From Clostridium kluyveri DSM 555 (GTDB lineage: Bacteria > Bacillota > Clostridia > Clostridiales > Clostridiaceae): DNA of 64,000 bases. The position numbers and the translations under genes were made by a program. Shown here one piece after another: positions 36,023 through 45,741 of the stretch. The stretch spans positions 62,001-126,000 of the forward strand of contig NC_009706.1 of assembly GCF_000016505.1 (NCBI RefSeq). The letters run 5' to 3'. Positions within the stretch are counted from its first letter, which is position 1, and every line of letters starts with the position of its first letter. Under the pieces are notes generated by a model. It saw only the letters and a program-made list of their open reading frames with translations. It was not told where the DNA came from and did no database searches.

Positions 36023-36475
36023 ATGGAAGAACAATTTAAAGTGGATTTTGGAGTGCAGGATATAAAAAATATTATTCCTCATAGATATCCTTTTTTATTA
36101 ATAGATAGGGTAAGTTATATAGAACCTGGGAAAAAGGTTGTAGCTTATAAAAATGTTACTTCAAATGAATATTTTTTTCAAGGACATTTCCCTGAAATGC
36201 CTGTAATGCCAGGGGTACTTATAATAGAAGCATTAGCTCAAGCAGGAGCTGTGGCCATTTTGAGCCAGGAAGAATTTAAGGGAAAAATAGCTTTTTTTGG
36301 AGCCATAAATAAAGCAAAATTCAGAAGAAATGTGGTACCAGGAGATACTTTGAAATTAGAAGTAGAAATAATAAAAATTAAAGGTTCCGCAGGAATAGGC
36401 AAGGGCACTGCTTATATAGGAGAAAAAAAAGCTGCTGAAGGAGAATTGATGTTTATGATAGGAGACAAAAATTAG
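36023..36475 (+). CDS. fabZ: 3-hydroxyacyl-ACP dehydratase
   Basis: 150 residues, single hot-dog fold. Catalytic His in [20 protein letters not shown] and Glu in the same segment; [14 protein letters not shown] near the start. It dehydrates hydroxyacyl-ACP in each cycle. Its location between accB and accC is common in clostridia. Confidence 0.95.
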   Translation: MEEQFKVDFGVQDIKNIIPHRYPFLLIDRVSYIEPGKKVVAYKNVTSNEYFFQGHFPEMPVMPGVLIIEALAQAGAVAILSQEEFKGKIAFFGAINKAKFRRNVVPGDTLKLEVEIIKIKGSAGIGKGTAYIGEKKAAEGELMFMIGDKN

Positions 36476-36499
36476 ATTGTCAGGAGTTGAGTTTTAGAA

Positions 36500-37843
36500 G
36501 TGTTTAGTAAAATTTTGATTGCCAACAGGGGAGAAATAGCAGTTAGAATAATTAGAACCTGTAGAGAAATGGGTATAGAGACTGTGGCAGTATATTCAGA
36601 AGCGGATAGAGACGCCCTCCATACACAAATGGCAGATGAAGCTGTTTGTATTGGCCCTGCCGCGCCTGGGGAAAGTTATTTAAATGTACAAAATATAATA
36701 AGTGCTACGGTATTATCTGGTGCAGAGGCTATTCACCCTGGGTTTGGTTTTTTATCAGAAAATAGTAAATTTGCTAAGATATGTGAAGAATGTAATATTA
36801 CTTTTATAGGGCCTGGCGCAGAGTGCATTGAGAATATGGGTAATAAATCTAATGCTAGAAGTATAATGAGTAAAGCAGGAGTTTCTATAATACCAGGCTC
36901 CAAAAAAGCTATAAATTCAAATGAGGAACTTTTAGAAGTGGCAAGAAATATAGGATATCCTGTTATGATAAAGGCTTCTGCTGGAGGGGGCGGAAGAGGT
37001 ATAAGAATTGTACGTAGTGAAGATGATCTCATAAGAAGTTATGAAAATGCCAAAGCTGAGGCAAGAATAGCTTTTGGAGATGATACTATATATTTGGAAA
37101 AATTCATAGAATCCCCAAAACATATTGAGATTCAGATACTCGGAGATAATTTTGGCAATATAGTCTATTTAGGGGAAAGAGATTGTTCCATGCAGAGAAG
37201 AAATCAAAAACTTTTAGAAGAGGCTCCAGGAAAAGTCATAACGGATGAACTTAGAATATCTATGGGAGAAATGGCTGTAAGAGCTGCTAAAGCTGTAAGG
37301 TATAATAATGCTGGAACTGTAGAATTTCTTTTAGATAAAGACGGAAATTATTATTTTATGGAGATGAATACCCGTATACAAGTAGAACATCCTGTAACTG
37401 AAATGATAACAGGAATAGATCTTATAAAAGAACAGATAAAAATTGCCTTTGGAGAAAAATTAAGTTTTTCACAACAGGATATAAAAATAAATGGACATTC
37501 CATAGAATGCAGAATAAATGCAGAAAATGTGGAAAGGGGTTTTATGCCTTCTCCGGGGAAAATAACTGAATTATATGTTCCTGGAGGACCTAATGTTAGA
37601 GTAGATAGTGCAGTGTATTCAGGATATAATATCCCACCCTATTATGATTCTATGATAGCGAAACTTATTGTATATGGTAAGGATAGAGAAGAAGCTATAT
37701 GCAGGATGAGAAGAGCTTTAGGAGAATTTATCATAGAGGGGGTAAATACAAATATAGATTTTCAGTTTGAATTAATAAGCAGTGACGAGTTTATAAGAGG
37801 AACCTATGATACAGCATTTATAGAAAAAAATTTTAAGTACTGA
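36500..37843 (+). CDS. accC: Biotin carboxylase of acetyl-CoA carboxylase
   Basis: 447 residues from GTG. ILIANRGEIAVRIIRTCREM start, glycine-rich ATP-binding loop KASAGGGGRGIRIVR, ERDCSMQRRNQKLLEEAPG, and MEMNTRIQVEHPVTEMITG with catalytic Glu and Arg. It carboxylates the biotin on AccB using ATP and bicarbonate. Confidence 0.96.
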   Translation: MFSKILIANRGEIAVRIIRTCREMGIETVAVYSEADRDALHTQMADEAVCIGPAAPGESYLNVQNIISATVLSGAEAIHPGFGFLSENSKFAKICEECNITFIGPGAECIENMGNKSNARSIMSKAGVSIIPGSKKAINSNEELLEVARNIGYPVMIKASAGGGGRGIRIVRSEDDLIRSYENAKAEARIAFGDDTIYLEKFIESPKHIEIQILGDNFGNIVYLGERDCSMQRRNQKLLEEAPGKVITDELRISMGEMAVRAAKAVRYNNAGTVEFLLDKDGNYYFMEMNTRIQVEHPVTEMITGIDLIKEQIKIAFGEKLSFSQQDIKINGHSIECRINAENVERGFMPSPGKITELYVPGGPNVRVDSAVYSGYNIPPYYDSMIAKLIVYGKDREEAICRMRRALGEFIIEGVNTNIDFQFELISSDEFIRGTYDTAFIEKNFKY

Positions 37844-37963
37844 TGAAGTTTGAAGTTTAGTGGTAGATAGTAAATAGAGTTTATTTTTGCAATGTTTTAC
37901 TATATAATAAATTAAATGGTAATTTAGTTAACTGGTGATTTTATAAAAGAGGTGATAGCGAAC

Positions 37964-38839
37964 TTGTTAAATAAATTCTTTAAAAAAACTAAGTACATTA
38001 CAGTCAGCCAGCGAGCTTTAGGGGATATTCATGATGATTTTACGAAGAAGCCAAGTATACCAAATGGCATGTGGGTAAAATGTGATGGTTGTGGTAAGGT
38101 ATTATATAAAAATGATATGGAGAAAAATAATAAAGTATGTTATCATTGTGGATATCATTTTAGGATGAATGCACTGGAACGATTAGAACTTATATTGGAT
38201 AAAGAAAGTTTTTATGAATTTGATAAGGATATAACTGCTGCCAATCCCATAGAATTTAAAGGGTATGAAGATAAAATTAAAAATATGCAAAATAAGACCA
38301 ATATAAAGGAAGCTGTAATAACAGGCAAAGGTACCATAGGACGAGAAGAAGCCGTAGTATGTATTATGGATAGTAATTTTATGATGGGAAGTATGGGTTC
38401 TGTGGTTGGGGAGAAAATCACAAGGGCAGTGGAAAAATCTATAGAGTTGAAATTACCATTAATCATTTTTACAACTTCAGGAGGAGCAAGAATGCAGGAG
38501 GGAATTTTTTCACTAATGCAAATGGCAAAAGTAAGTGGTGCAATTAGTAGATTGAATGAAGAGGGACTCCTGTATTTATCGGTACTTACGGATCCTACAA
38601 CAGGTGGAGTAACAGCTAGCTTTGCTATGATTGGAGATATAATTTTAGCAGAACCAGGTGCCCTTATAGGATTCGCAGGAAAAAGAGTAATAGAACAAAC
38701 TATAAAGCAAAAACTTCCTGAAGGATTTCAAAAAGCAGAATTTCTACTACAACATGGATTTATTGATAATATAGTTTCCAGAGAAAATTTAAAAGAAACT
38801 TTAAGAAAAATATTAGTTATTCATGGTAGAGGTAACTAA
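37964..38839 (+). CDS. accD: Acetyl-CoA carboxylase carboxyltransferase beta subunit
   Basis: 291 residues from the TTG at 37964, eight bases after GAGGTGA; the GTG at 37952 lies inside that ribosome site. Four-Cys zinc finger [15 protein letters not shown] and [13 protein letters not shown] at the N-terminus, then the crotonase-like domain with [20 protein letters not shown] and [14 protein letters not shown]. With AccA it moves CO2 from biotin to acetyl-CoA. A 120-bp gap separates it from accC. Confidence 0.95.
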   Translation: MLNKFFKKTKYITVSQRALGDIHDDFTKKPSIPNGMWVKCDGCGKVLYKNDMEKNNKVCYHCGYHFRMNALERLELILDKESFYEFDKDITAANPIEFKGYEDKIKNMQNKTNIKEAVITGKGTIGREEAVVCIMDSNFMMGSMGSVVGEKITRAVEKSIELKLPLIIFTTSGGARMQEGIFSLMQMAKVSGAISRLNEEGLLYLSVLTDPTTGGVTASFAMIGDIILAEPGALIGFAGKRVIEQTIKQKLPEGFQKAEFLLQHGFIDNIVSRENLKETLRKILVIHGRGN

Positions 38840-38907
38840 TATTAAAAAATTGTTTATAATAAATTACTATTTTATTATAAATTTGTTGGATGAAAGGAAG
38901 TTGTTGT

Positions 38908-39753
38908 ATGGAAAGGTTAGGAAAGGTGCAAAAAGCTCTTAATAAAAAATTTGAAAGTAAAAGTGTGTGGAATAGGGTGACTTTAGCAAGAATGGTTGAT
39001 AGACCTACTTCTTTAGATTATATATACAAGATATTTGATTCCTTTATGGAATTTCATGGAGATAGATATTTTGGAGATGATCCTTCTGTAGTAGGTGGAA
39101 TTGCATTATTAGATGGAAAACCTGTGACTGTAATAGGCCAACAAAAAGGCAATAATACTAATGAAAATATAAAAAGAAATTTTGGCATGCCGGAACCAGA
39201 TGGATATAGAAAGAGTTTAAGACTTATGAAACAAGCGGATAAGTTTCATAGACCAATTATATGTTTTGTAGATACTCCTGGGGCTTTTTGCGGTGTAGAG
39301 GCAGAAGAAAGAGGACAGGGGGAGGCCATAGCTAGAAATTTGATGAATATGTTTAAATTAAGGGTGCCTATAATATCCATAGTAATTGGAGAAGGTGGAA
39401 GTGGAGGAGCACTTGCCTTTGCCGTTGCAGATTCAGTTTGGATGCTTGAAAATTCTATATATTCTATTTTGTCTCCTGAAGGATTTGCAGGCATACTTTG
39501 GAAGGATGCATCTAGGGCTAAAGAGGCCGCAGAGGTTATGAAGATTACAGCTCAAGACTTAAAAAACTATGGGATAATAGACCAAGTATTAAAAGAACCT
39601 TCAGGAGGAGCACAAAAAGATGTAGATACTATGGCTAAAACTATAAAAGAAGAACTTATAAAAAAATTAGGTATACTTAAGAAATTTGATATAGATGAGT
39701 TACTTAAGCTTAGATATAATAAATTTAGAAGTATGGGTGAATTCATAGAATAG
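38908..39753 (+). CDS. accA: Acetyl-CoA carboxylase carboxyltransferase alpha subunit
   Basis: 281 residues from the ATG at 38908, which follows AAAGGAAG; the earlier ATG at 38890 overlaps that site. [40 protein letters not shown], and [16 protein letters not shown] are typical AccA motifs. It is the last gene of the operon and is followed by a terminator. Confidence 0.95.
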   Translation: MERLGKVQKALNKKFESKSVWNRVTLARMVDRPTSLDYIYKIFDSFMEFHGDRYFGDDPSVVGGIALLDGKPVTVIGQQKGNNTNENIKRNFGMPEPDGYRKSLRLMKQADKFHRPIICFVDTPGAFCGVEAEERGQGEAIARNLMNMFKLRVPIISIVIGEGGSGGALAFAVADSVWMLENSIYSILSPEGFAGILWKDASRAKEAAEVMKITAQDLKNYGIIDQVLKEPSGGAQKDVDTMAKTIKEELIKKLGILKKFDIDELLKLRYNKFRSMGEFIE

Positions 39754-39769
39754 TGAAAAGTTTAATAAT

Positions 39770-39822
39770 AAAAATAACTACAAAGAATAGATTAAATATT
39801 TTTCAGTGTAGTTATTTTTATT
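39770..39822 (+). terminator. Terminator of the fab-acc operon
   Basis: 13-bp perfect stem AAAAATAACTACA (39770-39782) with TGTAGTTATTTTT (39807-39819), T-rich end. It may also serve the converging ferritin gene. Confidence 0.82.
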
Positions 39823-39840
39823 TATGTGAATTTCTTTAGA

Positions 39841-40350
39841 TTATACGGCAGCAGGGGGAGTAAAAGTTCTACTTGACAGTTCCTGATCATACAAGTAAAG
39901 TGCTGCAGGATTGTCACCTATTCTCTTTAATGTTTGGATGGCATTGTTAAAAGTATCTTCTTCTTCAACTTGTTCATCTATAAACCATTGAAGAAAACCT
40001 AATGAAGCATAATCTTTATCTTCTCTAGCTATTTCCATTAAGTTATTAAATCTTTGTGTAACTTTTTGTTCATGAGCTAAAGCGGCTTCAAAGGCTTCAA
40101 GAGGTGACGCGTAATTATTTTCAGGATCTGGAAAACCTTTAATAATAACTCTTCCGCCTACTTGATTTAAGTAATTAAAGAGTTTTGTAGCATGGAAGTT
40201 TTCTTCTTCTATTTGGACTTTAAAAAAATTTGTGAAGCCGTTTAGACCTTGTGATGCAAAATATGCCTGCATAGCCAAATAGATATTAGCAGAGTAGTAC
40301 TCAAAATTTATTTGATCGTTTATAAAATTTACTAATCTTTCGCTTATCAT
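39841..40350 (-). CDS. Ferritin
   Basis: 169 residues, four-helix bundle. Ferroxidase ligands are seen: Glu in DQINFEYYSANIYLAMQAYF, the EEENFHATKLF (Glu-x2-His) pair, and later QWFIDEQVEEEDT. It is a non-haem iron-storage FtnA-type protein. The ATG itself lies in a small hairpin and has no nearby ribosome site; the only strong one is about 65 nt upstream (see 40351-40421). No Fur box is obvious. Confidence 0.93.
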   Translation of the reverse strand: MISERLVNFINDQINFEYYSANIYLAMQAYFASQGLNGFTNFFKVQIEEENFHATKLFNYLNQVGGRVIIKGFPDPENNYASPLEAFEAALAHEQKVTQRFNNLMEIAREDKDYASLGFLQWFIDEQVEEEDTFNNAIQTLKRIGDNPAALYLYDQELSSRTFTPPAAV

Positions 40351-40421
40351 AACAGCACTGTTATCAAAACTTATAAAACTGTTTTTTATAATTGTTTTAA
40401 AATAACAGTTTACACCTCCTT
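40351..40421 (-). promoter_or_regulatory. Structured ferritin leader with distant Shine-Dalgarno
   Basis: On the minus strand AAGGAGGTG (about 40413-40421) is followed by AACTGTT and AACAGTT (7-bp hairpin) and then ATAACAG-TG-CTGTTAT, whose last bases hold the start codon. The start is thus within a hairpin and about 64 nt from the only good ribosome site. Confidence 0.45.
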
Positions 40422-40518
40422 GTAAATTTTAATTATTTATAATTATTAAATAAAAGTATATATTCATAATAGCATATTTTAACTAAAGTTTAAATAGTTT
40501 GTTAAATTTTAGATTCAT

Positions 40519-41718
40519 CTATGGTAATAGTTTCTCCAGATCCAGCATACCAGAACCCTGATAGTATTTTGGTATATCTAAAGAATTACAGCATACCTTT
40601 AAAAGAGAAATGAGATCCTTAAAGGTAAGTGATGGATTATTTTCGTACATAAGAGAACACACACCACTTATATAACCGGCAGCACAGGAAGTTCCGCTGT
40701 AGCATGTATAAGGCTTTTCTAATATTTTAGGGTATAATTTCATGCCATTTCTTTCAGAAATATAACTGGTATTTGTATTTATAGAGCATATGTTTACACA
40801 AGCAGCGGCTAGATCAGGTTTCTCTGTTTTGTTAATGGGTCCGCAAGAAGAGTATTTATAGGGTTTTGGGATTTTATAGGTTGTATCCATGCCTGCCACA
40901 GTTATACAATTCCTTAAGGTGGCTATACCTCTTATACTACCCTCTGAATTGCCTCGATGTCCTGTGGGAACTACAACGGCTATGTTTAATTTGACAGCTT
41001 CTTCAAAAAGTTTTTCAAATAGGGATAGTATGAAGTAATCAGCTATTTCTAGTTCCAAAGGCAGGCAGATTACTTTTATATTTTCATTAATACTTTCTTG
41101 TATTAATAATTGAAGTGAAAATAAGATGTCAGATATATAACCTTTTCCAAGAGAATTAAAGGCTTTTACAGAATAAATACTGCTGCCCTCTGCAATACCT
41201 CTATACATACCTTTAGATTGGATACCATTTCCGCATATAATTCCACTTATAAAGGTGCCGTGACCATTATCGTCATAAGGATATTTGTAATTGCCTATTA
41301 AGTCTATAAATTTTTTTATTTTATTTTTGGGACTTAAAAGATCTGCATGGGGATAAGTGCCTGAATCTACTAGTCCTATACATACATCTTTTCCTGTGAG
41401 CTTATATCTTCCTTGAAATGTTATGCCGTTTGAAGCAAGAACCCCCTTTTCACCGCAAAGCAAAGCAAAATAATCATTTGCTATAAAACTTACTTGAGGA
41501 AATTCAATTATTCTATTTATAGAACGAGGAGTCAAAATGGCACATATACAGTTTATCATTGAAATGGAATGTATCATATTACCGCTGTATGTTTTTATTT
41601 TTTTTTCTATGGCCTCTGGTAAGGAAGTACATTTTATTATCACCCTGTAATTTTTATATAGTCCTTTATCTAAGGATATTTTCAGGTTAGTTTCTAATTT
41701 ATTTTTGATAGAAAACAT
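40519..41718 (-). CDS. Subtilisin-like S8 family serine protease
   Basis: 399 residues. Catalytic Asp in CIGLVDSGTYPHADL, His in DDNGHGTFISGIICGNG, Ser in CYSGTSCAAGYISGVCSLMY; oxyanion Asn replaced by a THRGN region (VVPTGHRGNSEG). There is no evident signal peptide, so it may be intracellular or self-associated, like other clostridial S8 proteins. The missing typical N in the oxyanion position should be checked by alignment. Neighbours give no functional hint. Confidence 0.85.
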   Translation of the reverse strand: MFSIKNKLETNLKISLDKGLYKNYRVIIKCTSLPEAIEKKIKTYSGNMIHSISMINCICAILTPRSINRIIEFPQVSFIANDYFALLCGEKGVLASNGITFQGRYKLTGKDVCIGLVDSGTYPHADLLSPKNKIKKFIDLIGNYKYPYDDNGHGTFISGIICGNGIQSKGMYRGIAEGSSIYSVKAFNSLGKGYISDILFSLQLLIQESINENIKVICLPLELEIADYFILSLFEKLFEEAVKLNIAVVVPTGHRGNSEGSIRGIATLRNCITVAGMDTTYKIPKPYKYSSCGPINKTEKPDLAAACVNICSINTNTSYISERNGMKLYPKILEKPYTCYSGTSCAAGYISGVCSLMYENNPSLTFKDLISLLKVCCNSLDIPKYYQGSGMLDLEKLLP

Positions 41719-41818
41719 ATTCTTCCCCTTAAAATTAATTACAATAATATTATAATATTACTTAATAATATATGTGATATTAAGTGTAATAATTAATATA
41801 TAATTTTAAAATATACAT

Positions 41819-42250
41819 CTATCCTTTCCATTTCAATATAACAATGCCTATTATCATTACGGCAATGCCTATTATTTTATTTAAGGTAAAATTAATCTTT
41901 GGAGAATCAAATAAACCGAAAAAGTCAATTACAGCTGCAGCTATAAGCTGTGCCGTTAGGATTATAGCAATGCAGTGGGTTACCCCTAAAAGTTTAATTC
42001 CCTGCATTACAGTAAAAATTATAATCACTCCTAAAGCTCCTCCTAAAAAGTACAACTTTCTGCAGCAGCTTAAATTTGATAAATTTTTATCTTTAATCAT
42101 GAAAACTATTATAAGAGTTATTATAAAACCAATACCTTGTACTATTGCGTTTGTTAACCACAATCCTATTTTTTCACTAAGTCTTGTATTGAACACACCT
42201 TGTAAGCTCATACTGACTCCTGATATTATTGCATATAATATGCCAAGCAT
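41819..42250 (-). CDS. YdcZ/DUF606 family small membrane transporter
   Basis: 143 residues, about five hydrophobic helices: LGILYAIISGVSMSLQGVFN, LWLTNAIVQGIGFIITLIIV, FLGGALGVIIIFTVMQGIKL, HCIAIILTAQLIAAAVIDFF, and IIGIAVMIIGIVILKWKG. This is the DMT-superfamily DUF606 (YdcZ) pattern. Substrate unknown. AGGAAGGTG lies upstream of the ATG. Confidence 0.8.
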   Translation of the reverse strand: MLGILYAIISGVSMSLQGVFNTRLSEKIGLWLTNAIVQGIGFIITLIIVFMIKDKNLSNLSCCRKLYFLGGALGVIIIFTVMQGIKLLGVTHCIAIILTAQLIAAAVIDFFGLFDSPKINFTLNKIIGIAVMIIGIVILKWKG

Positions 42251-42338
42251 AAATACATCACCTTCCTGAAAATTAGTTTAACCATAAAGATGATATATTA
42301 TTAAGCTATAATATGAAATTTTAATGTAGACTTAATTA

Positions 42339-42390
42339 GTTGAAAGACCATTCTCTGTATTAAATAACATACAGAGAATAGTCTTTCAAC
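42339..42390 (-). terminator. Long inverted repeat at the dUTPase 3' end
   Basis: Two 22-bp arms (42339-42360 and 42369-42390) with one mismatch; the arm includes the dUTPase stop codon. No strong T-run follows, so it may act in mRNA stability rather than termination. Confidence 0.45.
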
Positions 42391-42865
42391 ATTTAAATTT
42401 TTCCTTATAGATAAAATGGTTATAGCAGTAAGCATTTTCTATTTCCTTCATAGACAACCCTATTTTTTTCCCTAAACTTATGAAATCTTCAAACAAAGTA
42501 ATATAATGGTCTTTTGAAGAACAGACTATAAAATCATTTATATCAATATATATGTTCAAAAATTGTGATGTAATAATATCTTCATTAACTTTTATGTTTA
42601 CTTCAATATCTGTAAACCCTTTTTCAAGTCCTAAAGTCAATATGAAGTATAAGCAATCTACATAACTCTTTAAAATTAAATCCTTATTGGTAGGTGCATT
42701 GTCAGTCCAAAATTTGAAACATTGAGTTTCATTAGCCAGTTCAGCTATTTTTACTTGAAGTGCAAGAGTTTTTTTTGAAAGTAAATCCTTTTTTTCTATA
42801 AAAACATTTTTTTTAGTTCTTTCATCTAAGTTTTCTTGTAATTCAAATAATTTTACAAGATCCAT
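42386..42865 (-). CDS. Dimeric (type 2) dUTPase-like protein
   Basis: 159 residues, all-alpha. LFELQENLDERTKKN at the start, ALQVKIAELANETQCFKFW with the E-x3-E metal site, and KSYVDCLYFILTLGLEKGF with a second acidic site: the pattern of DUTPase_2/MazG-like dimeric dUTPases found in clostridia and phages. It would hydrolyse dUTP to dUMP. A LacI-type palindrome lies about 95 bp upstream. Confidence 0.82.
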   Translation of the reverse strand: MDLVKLFELQENLDERTKKNVFIEKKDLLSKKTLALQVKIAELANETQCFKFWTDNAPTNKDLILKSYVDCLYFILTLGLEKGFTDIEVNIKVNEDIITSQFLNIYIDINDFIVCSSKDHYITLFEDFISLGKKIGLSMKEIENAYCYNHFIYKEKFKC

Positions 42866-42959
42866 AAACAGACCGCCTTTCCATATTGATATAATTATTG
42901 TAAAAAAATTTTTTCACCTAATAATATTTTAGCTAAAATTGATATATATTAAAACAATG

Positions 42960-42973
42960 TGCAACCGGTTACA
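42960..42973. promoter_or_regulatory. LacI/GalR-type operator-like palindrome
   Basis: TGCAACCGGTTACA fits the LacI-family form TGNAACCGGTTNCA with a central CG. It lies about 95 bp upstream of the dUTPase gene. CcpA or another LacI-type regulator might bind; there is no such gene in the window. Confidence 0.35.
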
Positions 42974-43092
42974 CTAAAAATTTATTTTAAATTTTAAAAA
43001 TAAATTGATTTATAACGATTACTGTAGATTATAGTGAAAATATAGGAATGTTTCTATATGGGAAAATATACATTATATGTATATGAAGGGTA

Positions 43093-43128
43093 AGGCTTCT
43101 ATAGTTTGATATAAAATCATAGAAGCCT
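43093..43128 (-). terminator. Hairpin downstream of the TM1266-like gene
   Basis: AGGCTTCTAT (43093-43102) pairs with ATAGAAGCCT (43119-43128). The following bases are only weakly T-rich, so its terminator role is uncertain. Confidence 0.4.
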
Positions 43129-43173
43129 CGTTAAATGAAGGTATGTTATTTTAAGTTAGATATTTTAAGAAAA

Positions 43174-43419
43174 TTATTTTTTTGTAATAGCTGTTTTTAC
43201 ATTTATCCCATTTATTCTCCCTAATTTTCCGGTCATAGAACTTATTTCATCAGAAGTTCCATCTACTATTATTGATATAACAGAAATATTTTTTTCTCTA
43301 TAGGGGATACCTAGTCTTCCCACTATAATATCTGAAAAAGAATGAAGTATACTATTTACAATTGGAGCATTATCAAGATCTTCTACAACTATTCCAACCA
43401 CAGCAATTCTTTTTTCCAA
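43174..43419 (-). CDS. TM1266-family iron-only hydrogenase system regulator-like protein
   Basis: 81 residues with an ACT-like beta-alpha-beta-beta-alpha-beta fold: RIAVVGIVVEDLDNAPIVNS, SDIIVGRLGIPYREKNISVI, SIIVDGTSDEISSMTGKLGR. This matches the small TM1266 family, named for its association with Fe-only hydrogenase maturation genes. No hydrogenase gene is near here, so the role is open. It follows asnS at 28 bp on the same strand. Confidence 0.8.
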   Translation of the reverse strand: MEKRIAVVGIVVEDLDNAPIVNSILHSFSDIIVGRLGIPYREKNISVISIIVDGTSDEISSMTGKLGRINGINVKTAITKK

Positions 43420-43447
43420 AGGTTTTTCCCCCTTCTCAATTAATATT

Positions 43448-44839
43448 TTAAAATTCAGCAGAACCCGGTGTTCTAGGAAATGGAATTACATCTCTTATGT
43501 TAGACATACCTGTTATATACATAAGTATTCTTTCAAAACCCAATCCAAAACCAGAGTGTTTGGTTTCACCATATTTTCTAAGTTCGAGATACCACCAGTA
43601 ATCCTCTTTGTTAAGCCCAAATTCTGATATCCTCTTTTCAAGGACAGATAATCTTTCTTCTCTTTGACTTCCTCCCACTATTTCTCCTACTCCTGGTACT
43701 AAAAGGTCTGCAGCGGCTACTGTCTTTCCGTCTTCATTTTCTCTCATGTAGAAGGCTTTTATAGCTTTTGGATAGTCTGTAACAAATATAGGCTTTTCGA
43801 ACACTTTTTCTGTTAAATATCTTTCATGTTCTGTTTGAAGATCAATACCCCATTCTACTGGGTATTGAAAAGATGCCCCACTTTTCTGTAAGATGTCTAC
43901 AGCTTCGGTGTAAGTTATTCTTCCAAATTCTGAATTAACCACGTTATTTAGTCTGTCAAATAAAGATTTATCAATGAATGAGTTGAAAAAGGCCATTTCT
44001 TCAGGAGCTTTTTCAAGTACATAATTTATTATATACTTTACCAGTTCTTCTGCAGTATCCATATAATCTTTCAGTTCAGCAAAAGCCATTTCAGGTTCTA
44101 TCATCCAGAATTCAGCTGCATGTCTTGATGTATTTGAATCTTCCGCTCTAAAAGTAGGACCAAATGTATATACATTTCTAAAAGCAAGAGCCATAGTTTC
44201 AGCAGACAACTGACCACTTACAGTTAAATTTGTTTCTTTACCAAAGAAATCTTTAGAAAAGTCTACAGAGTTATCTTCTTCTTTAGGAACGTTATTTAAA
44301 TCCATTGTAGTTATTCTGAACATTTCACCAGCTCCCTCGCAGTCACTGCCTGTGATTATAGGAGTATTTACATATACAAAATCTTTTTCCTGAAAGAATT
44401 TATGTACTGCATAGGCCGCAATGGAACGAACTCTAAATACAGCAGAGAAAGTATTACTTCTTGGTCTTAAATGAGCTATAGTTCTTAAGTACTCAAGAGT
44501 ATGCCTCTTCTTTTGAAGAGGGTATTCTGAAGATGAATTTCCTTCTAAAGATATCTTTTTGGCTTTAATTTCAAAAGATTGTTTTGCATTAGGGGTTAAA
44601 ATTAGGGTGCCCTCCACAGACAATGACGAACTAATAGGTAATTTTATTATTTCTTTAAAATTTTCTATTTTGTCATCTAAAACTACTTGAACATTTTTAA
44701 AAAATGATCCATCATTTAATTCTATGAAAGCAAAGGATTTAGAATCTCTTATGGTTCTTATCCAGCCCGAGATTTCAATATCTTTATCTATAAATTTTTC
44801 AGTTTCCCTGTAAAGAGATTTTACTAATGTTTTTTTCAT
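43448..44839 (-). CDS. asnS: Asparaginyl-tRNA synthetase
   Basis: 463 residues. OB-fold anticodon-binding domain first ([20 protein letters not shown]), then class II motifs: [20 protein letters not shown] (motif 1), [20 protein letters not shown] with EPEMAF (motif 2), [14 protein letters not shown] (motif 3). It charges tRNA-Asn. A T-box leader lies upstream, so uncharged tRNA-Asn would raise its expression. Confidence 0.96.
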   Translation of the reverse strand: MKKTLVKSLYRETEKFIDKDIEISGWIRTIRDSKSFAFIELNDGSFFKNVQVVLDDKIENFKEIIKLPISSSLSVEGTLILTPNAKQSFEIKAKKISLEGNSSSEYPLQKKRHTLEYLRTIAHLRPRSNTFSAVFRVRSIAAYAVHKFFQEKDFVYVNTPIITGSDCEGAGEMFRITTMDLNNVPKEEDNSVDFSKDFFGKETNLTVSGQLSAETMALAFRNVYTFGPTFRAEDSNTSRHAAEFWMIEPEMAFAELKDYMDTAEELVKYIINYVLEKAPEEMAFFNSFIDKSLFDRLNNVVNSEFGRITYTEAVDILQKSGASFQYPVEWGIDLQTEHERYLTEKVFEKPIFVTDYPKAIKAFYMRENEDGKTVAAADLLVPGVGEIVGGSQREERLSVLEKRISEFGLNKEDYWWYLELRKYGETKHSGFGLGFERILMYITGMSNIRDVIPFPRTPGSAEF

Positions 44840-44876
44840 GTTATTTTCCTCCGTAAATTTATTATGTTATTAATAA

Positions 44877-45130
44877 AAGTCTTTCATCCCTAAAGGGACG
44901 AAAGACTTAATTCGCGGTACCACCCAATTTGTCATAAATATGACCAGCTCTTAGGATAAGATAAATACCTTATCCTTCAATTTTAAGGTGTTGAATACCT
45001 CTAAGCCTAATTCCATAGTGGTTTCGGTTAGAAACTTCGAGATGTTCTTCAATATAGACTTACATTGGACTTTCACCATAACCAATTCGCTTTAGAAAGT
45101 TCCTATATTTACTCTTCTCATCATAGTTTT
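44877..45130 (-). promoter_or_regulatory. T-box leader of asnS
   Basis: On the minus strand the T-box core GGGTGGTACCGCG lies at 44913-44926. A terminator follows with AAGTCTTTCGTCCC pairing GGGATGAAAGACTT (44877-44908). The upstream part holds stem I, whose exact specifier I could not settle; an AAC triplet at 45027-45029 is a candidate, in keeping with asparagine. Confidence 0.9.
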
Positions 45131-45229
45131 TAGTTTATAAGTTAAAATTTATCATAATTTAAATCTTCATTTTAAAATTATAATATTTATGAAATTTATT
45201 GTCAATGATTATGAAAAAATATGTTGATA

Positions 45230-45703
45230 TCAGTTATATTTTTGTTCATGCTCCAAAAGCCATTTTTTTCGCCATAGCCCACCGCCATATCCGGTTAAAT
45301 TCCCATCCTTACCTATAACCCTGTGACAGGGGATAATTATACTTATTTTGTTATGGTGATTTGCACCTCCTACAGCTCTAACGGCATTTTTATTATTTAT
45401 TGAATTAGCTATATCATAATAAGAACAGGTGTGGCCATAAGGGATTTTTAGAAGTTCCTTCCACACTTTTTCTCTAAAGGGAGTACCTGAAATATGAAGT
45501 TTAATTGAGAAATTTTTTCTGGTGCCTCTAAAATATTCATCCAACTGAGTTATACAATTTTTTATATGTATACTGTAATTATTATTAGTTGTAATTTCTG
45601 GTTCATAGTTTAAAAACACTATAGAATTTATTCCTATGTCATCACTATCTATTTTCATGGTTCCAATAGGAGAAGAATAGAAGCAGGTGTATGGAGTTTC
45701 CAT
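45230..45703 (-). CDS. ogt: Methylated-DNA-[protein]-cysteine S-methyltransferase
   Basis: 157 residues. The active-site IPCHRVIGKDG motif with its acceptor Cys, preceded by the helix-turn-helix region VWKELLKIPYGHTCSYYDIA. It removes O6-alkyl groups from guanine in DNA. AAAGGAAG lies upstream of the ATG. It stands alone between asnS and the secreted protein. Confidence 0.94.
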   Translation of the reverse strand: METPYTCFYSSPIGTMKIDSDDIGINSIVFLNYEPEITTNNNYSIHIKNCITQLDEYFRGTRKNFSIKLHISGTPFREKVWKELLKIPYGHTCSYYDIANSINNKNAVRAVGGANHHNKISIIIPCHRVIGKDGNLTGYGGGLWRKKWLLEHEQKYN

Positions 45704-45741
45704 AATTAATCACTTCCTTTCTGCTATAAAAATTTTTATTT

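Larger units (their letters stand above)
42866..43173. other. 308-bp gap with two inverted repeats
   Basis: No gene seen. It holds TGCAACCGGTTACA at 42960-42973 and a hairpin at 43093-43128 that may end the TM1266-like gene transcript. Confidence 0.5.

Noticed and set aside
45027..45029. AAC triplet as proven T-box specifier
   Set aside because: The stem I pairing could not be settled by eye; it is kept only as a candidate in the leader entry.
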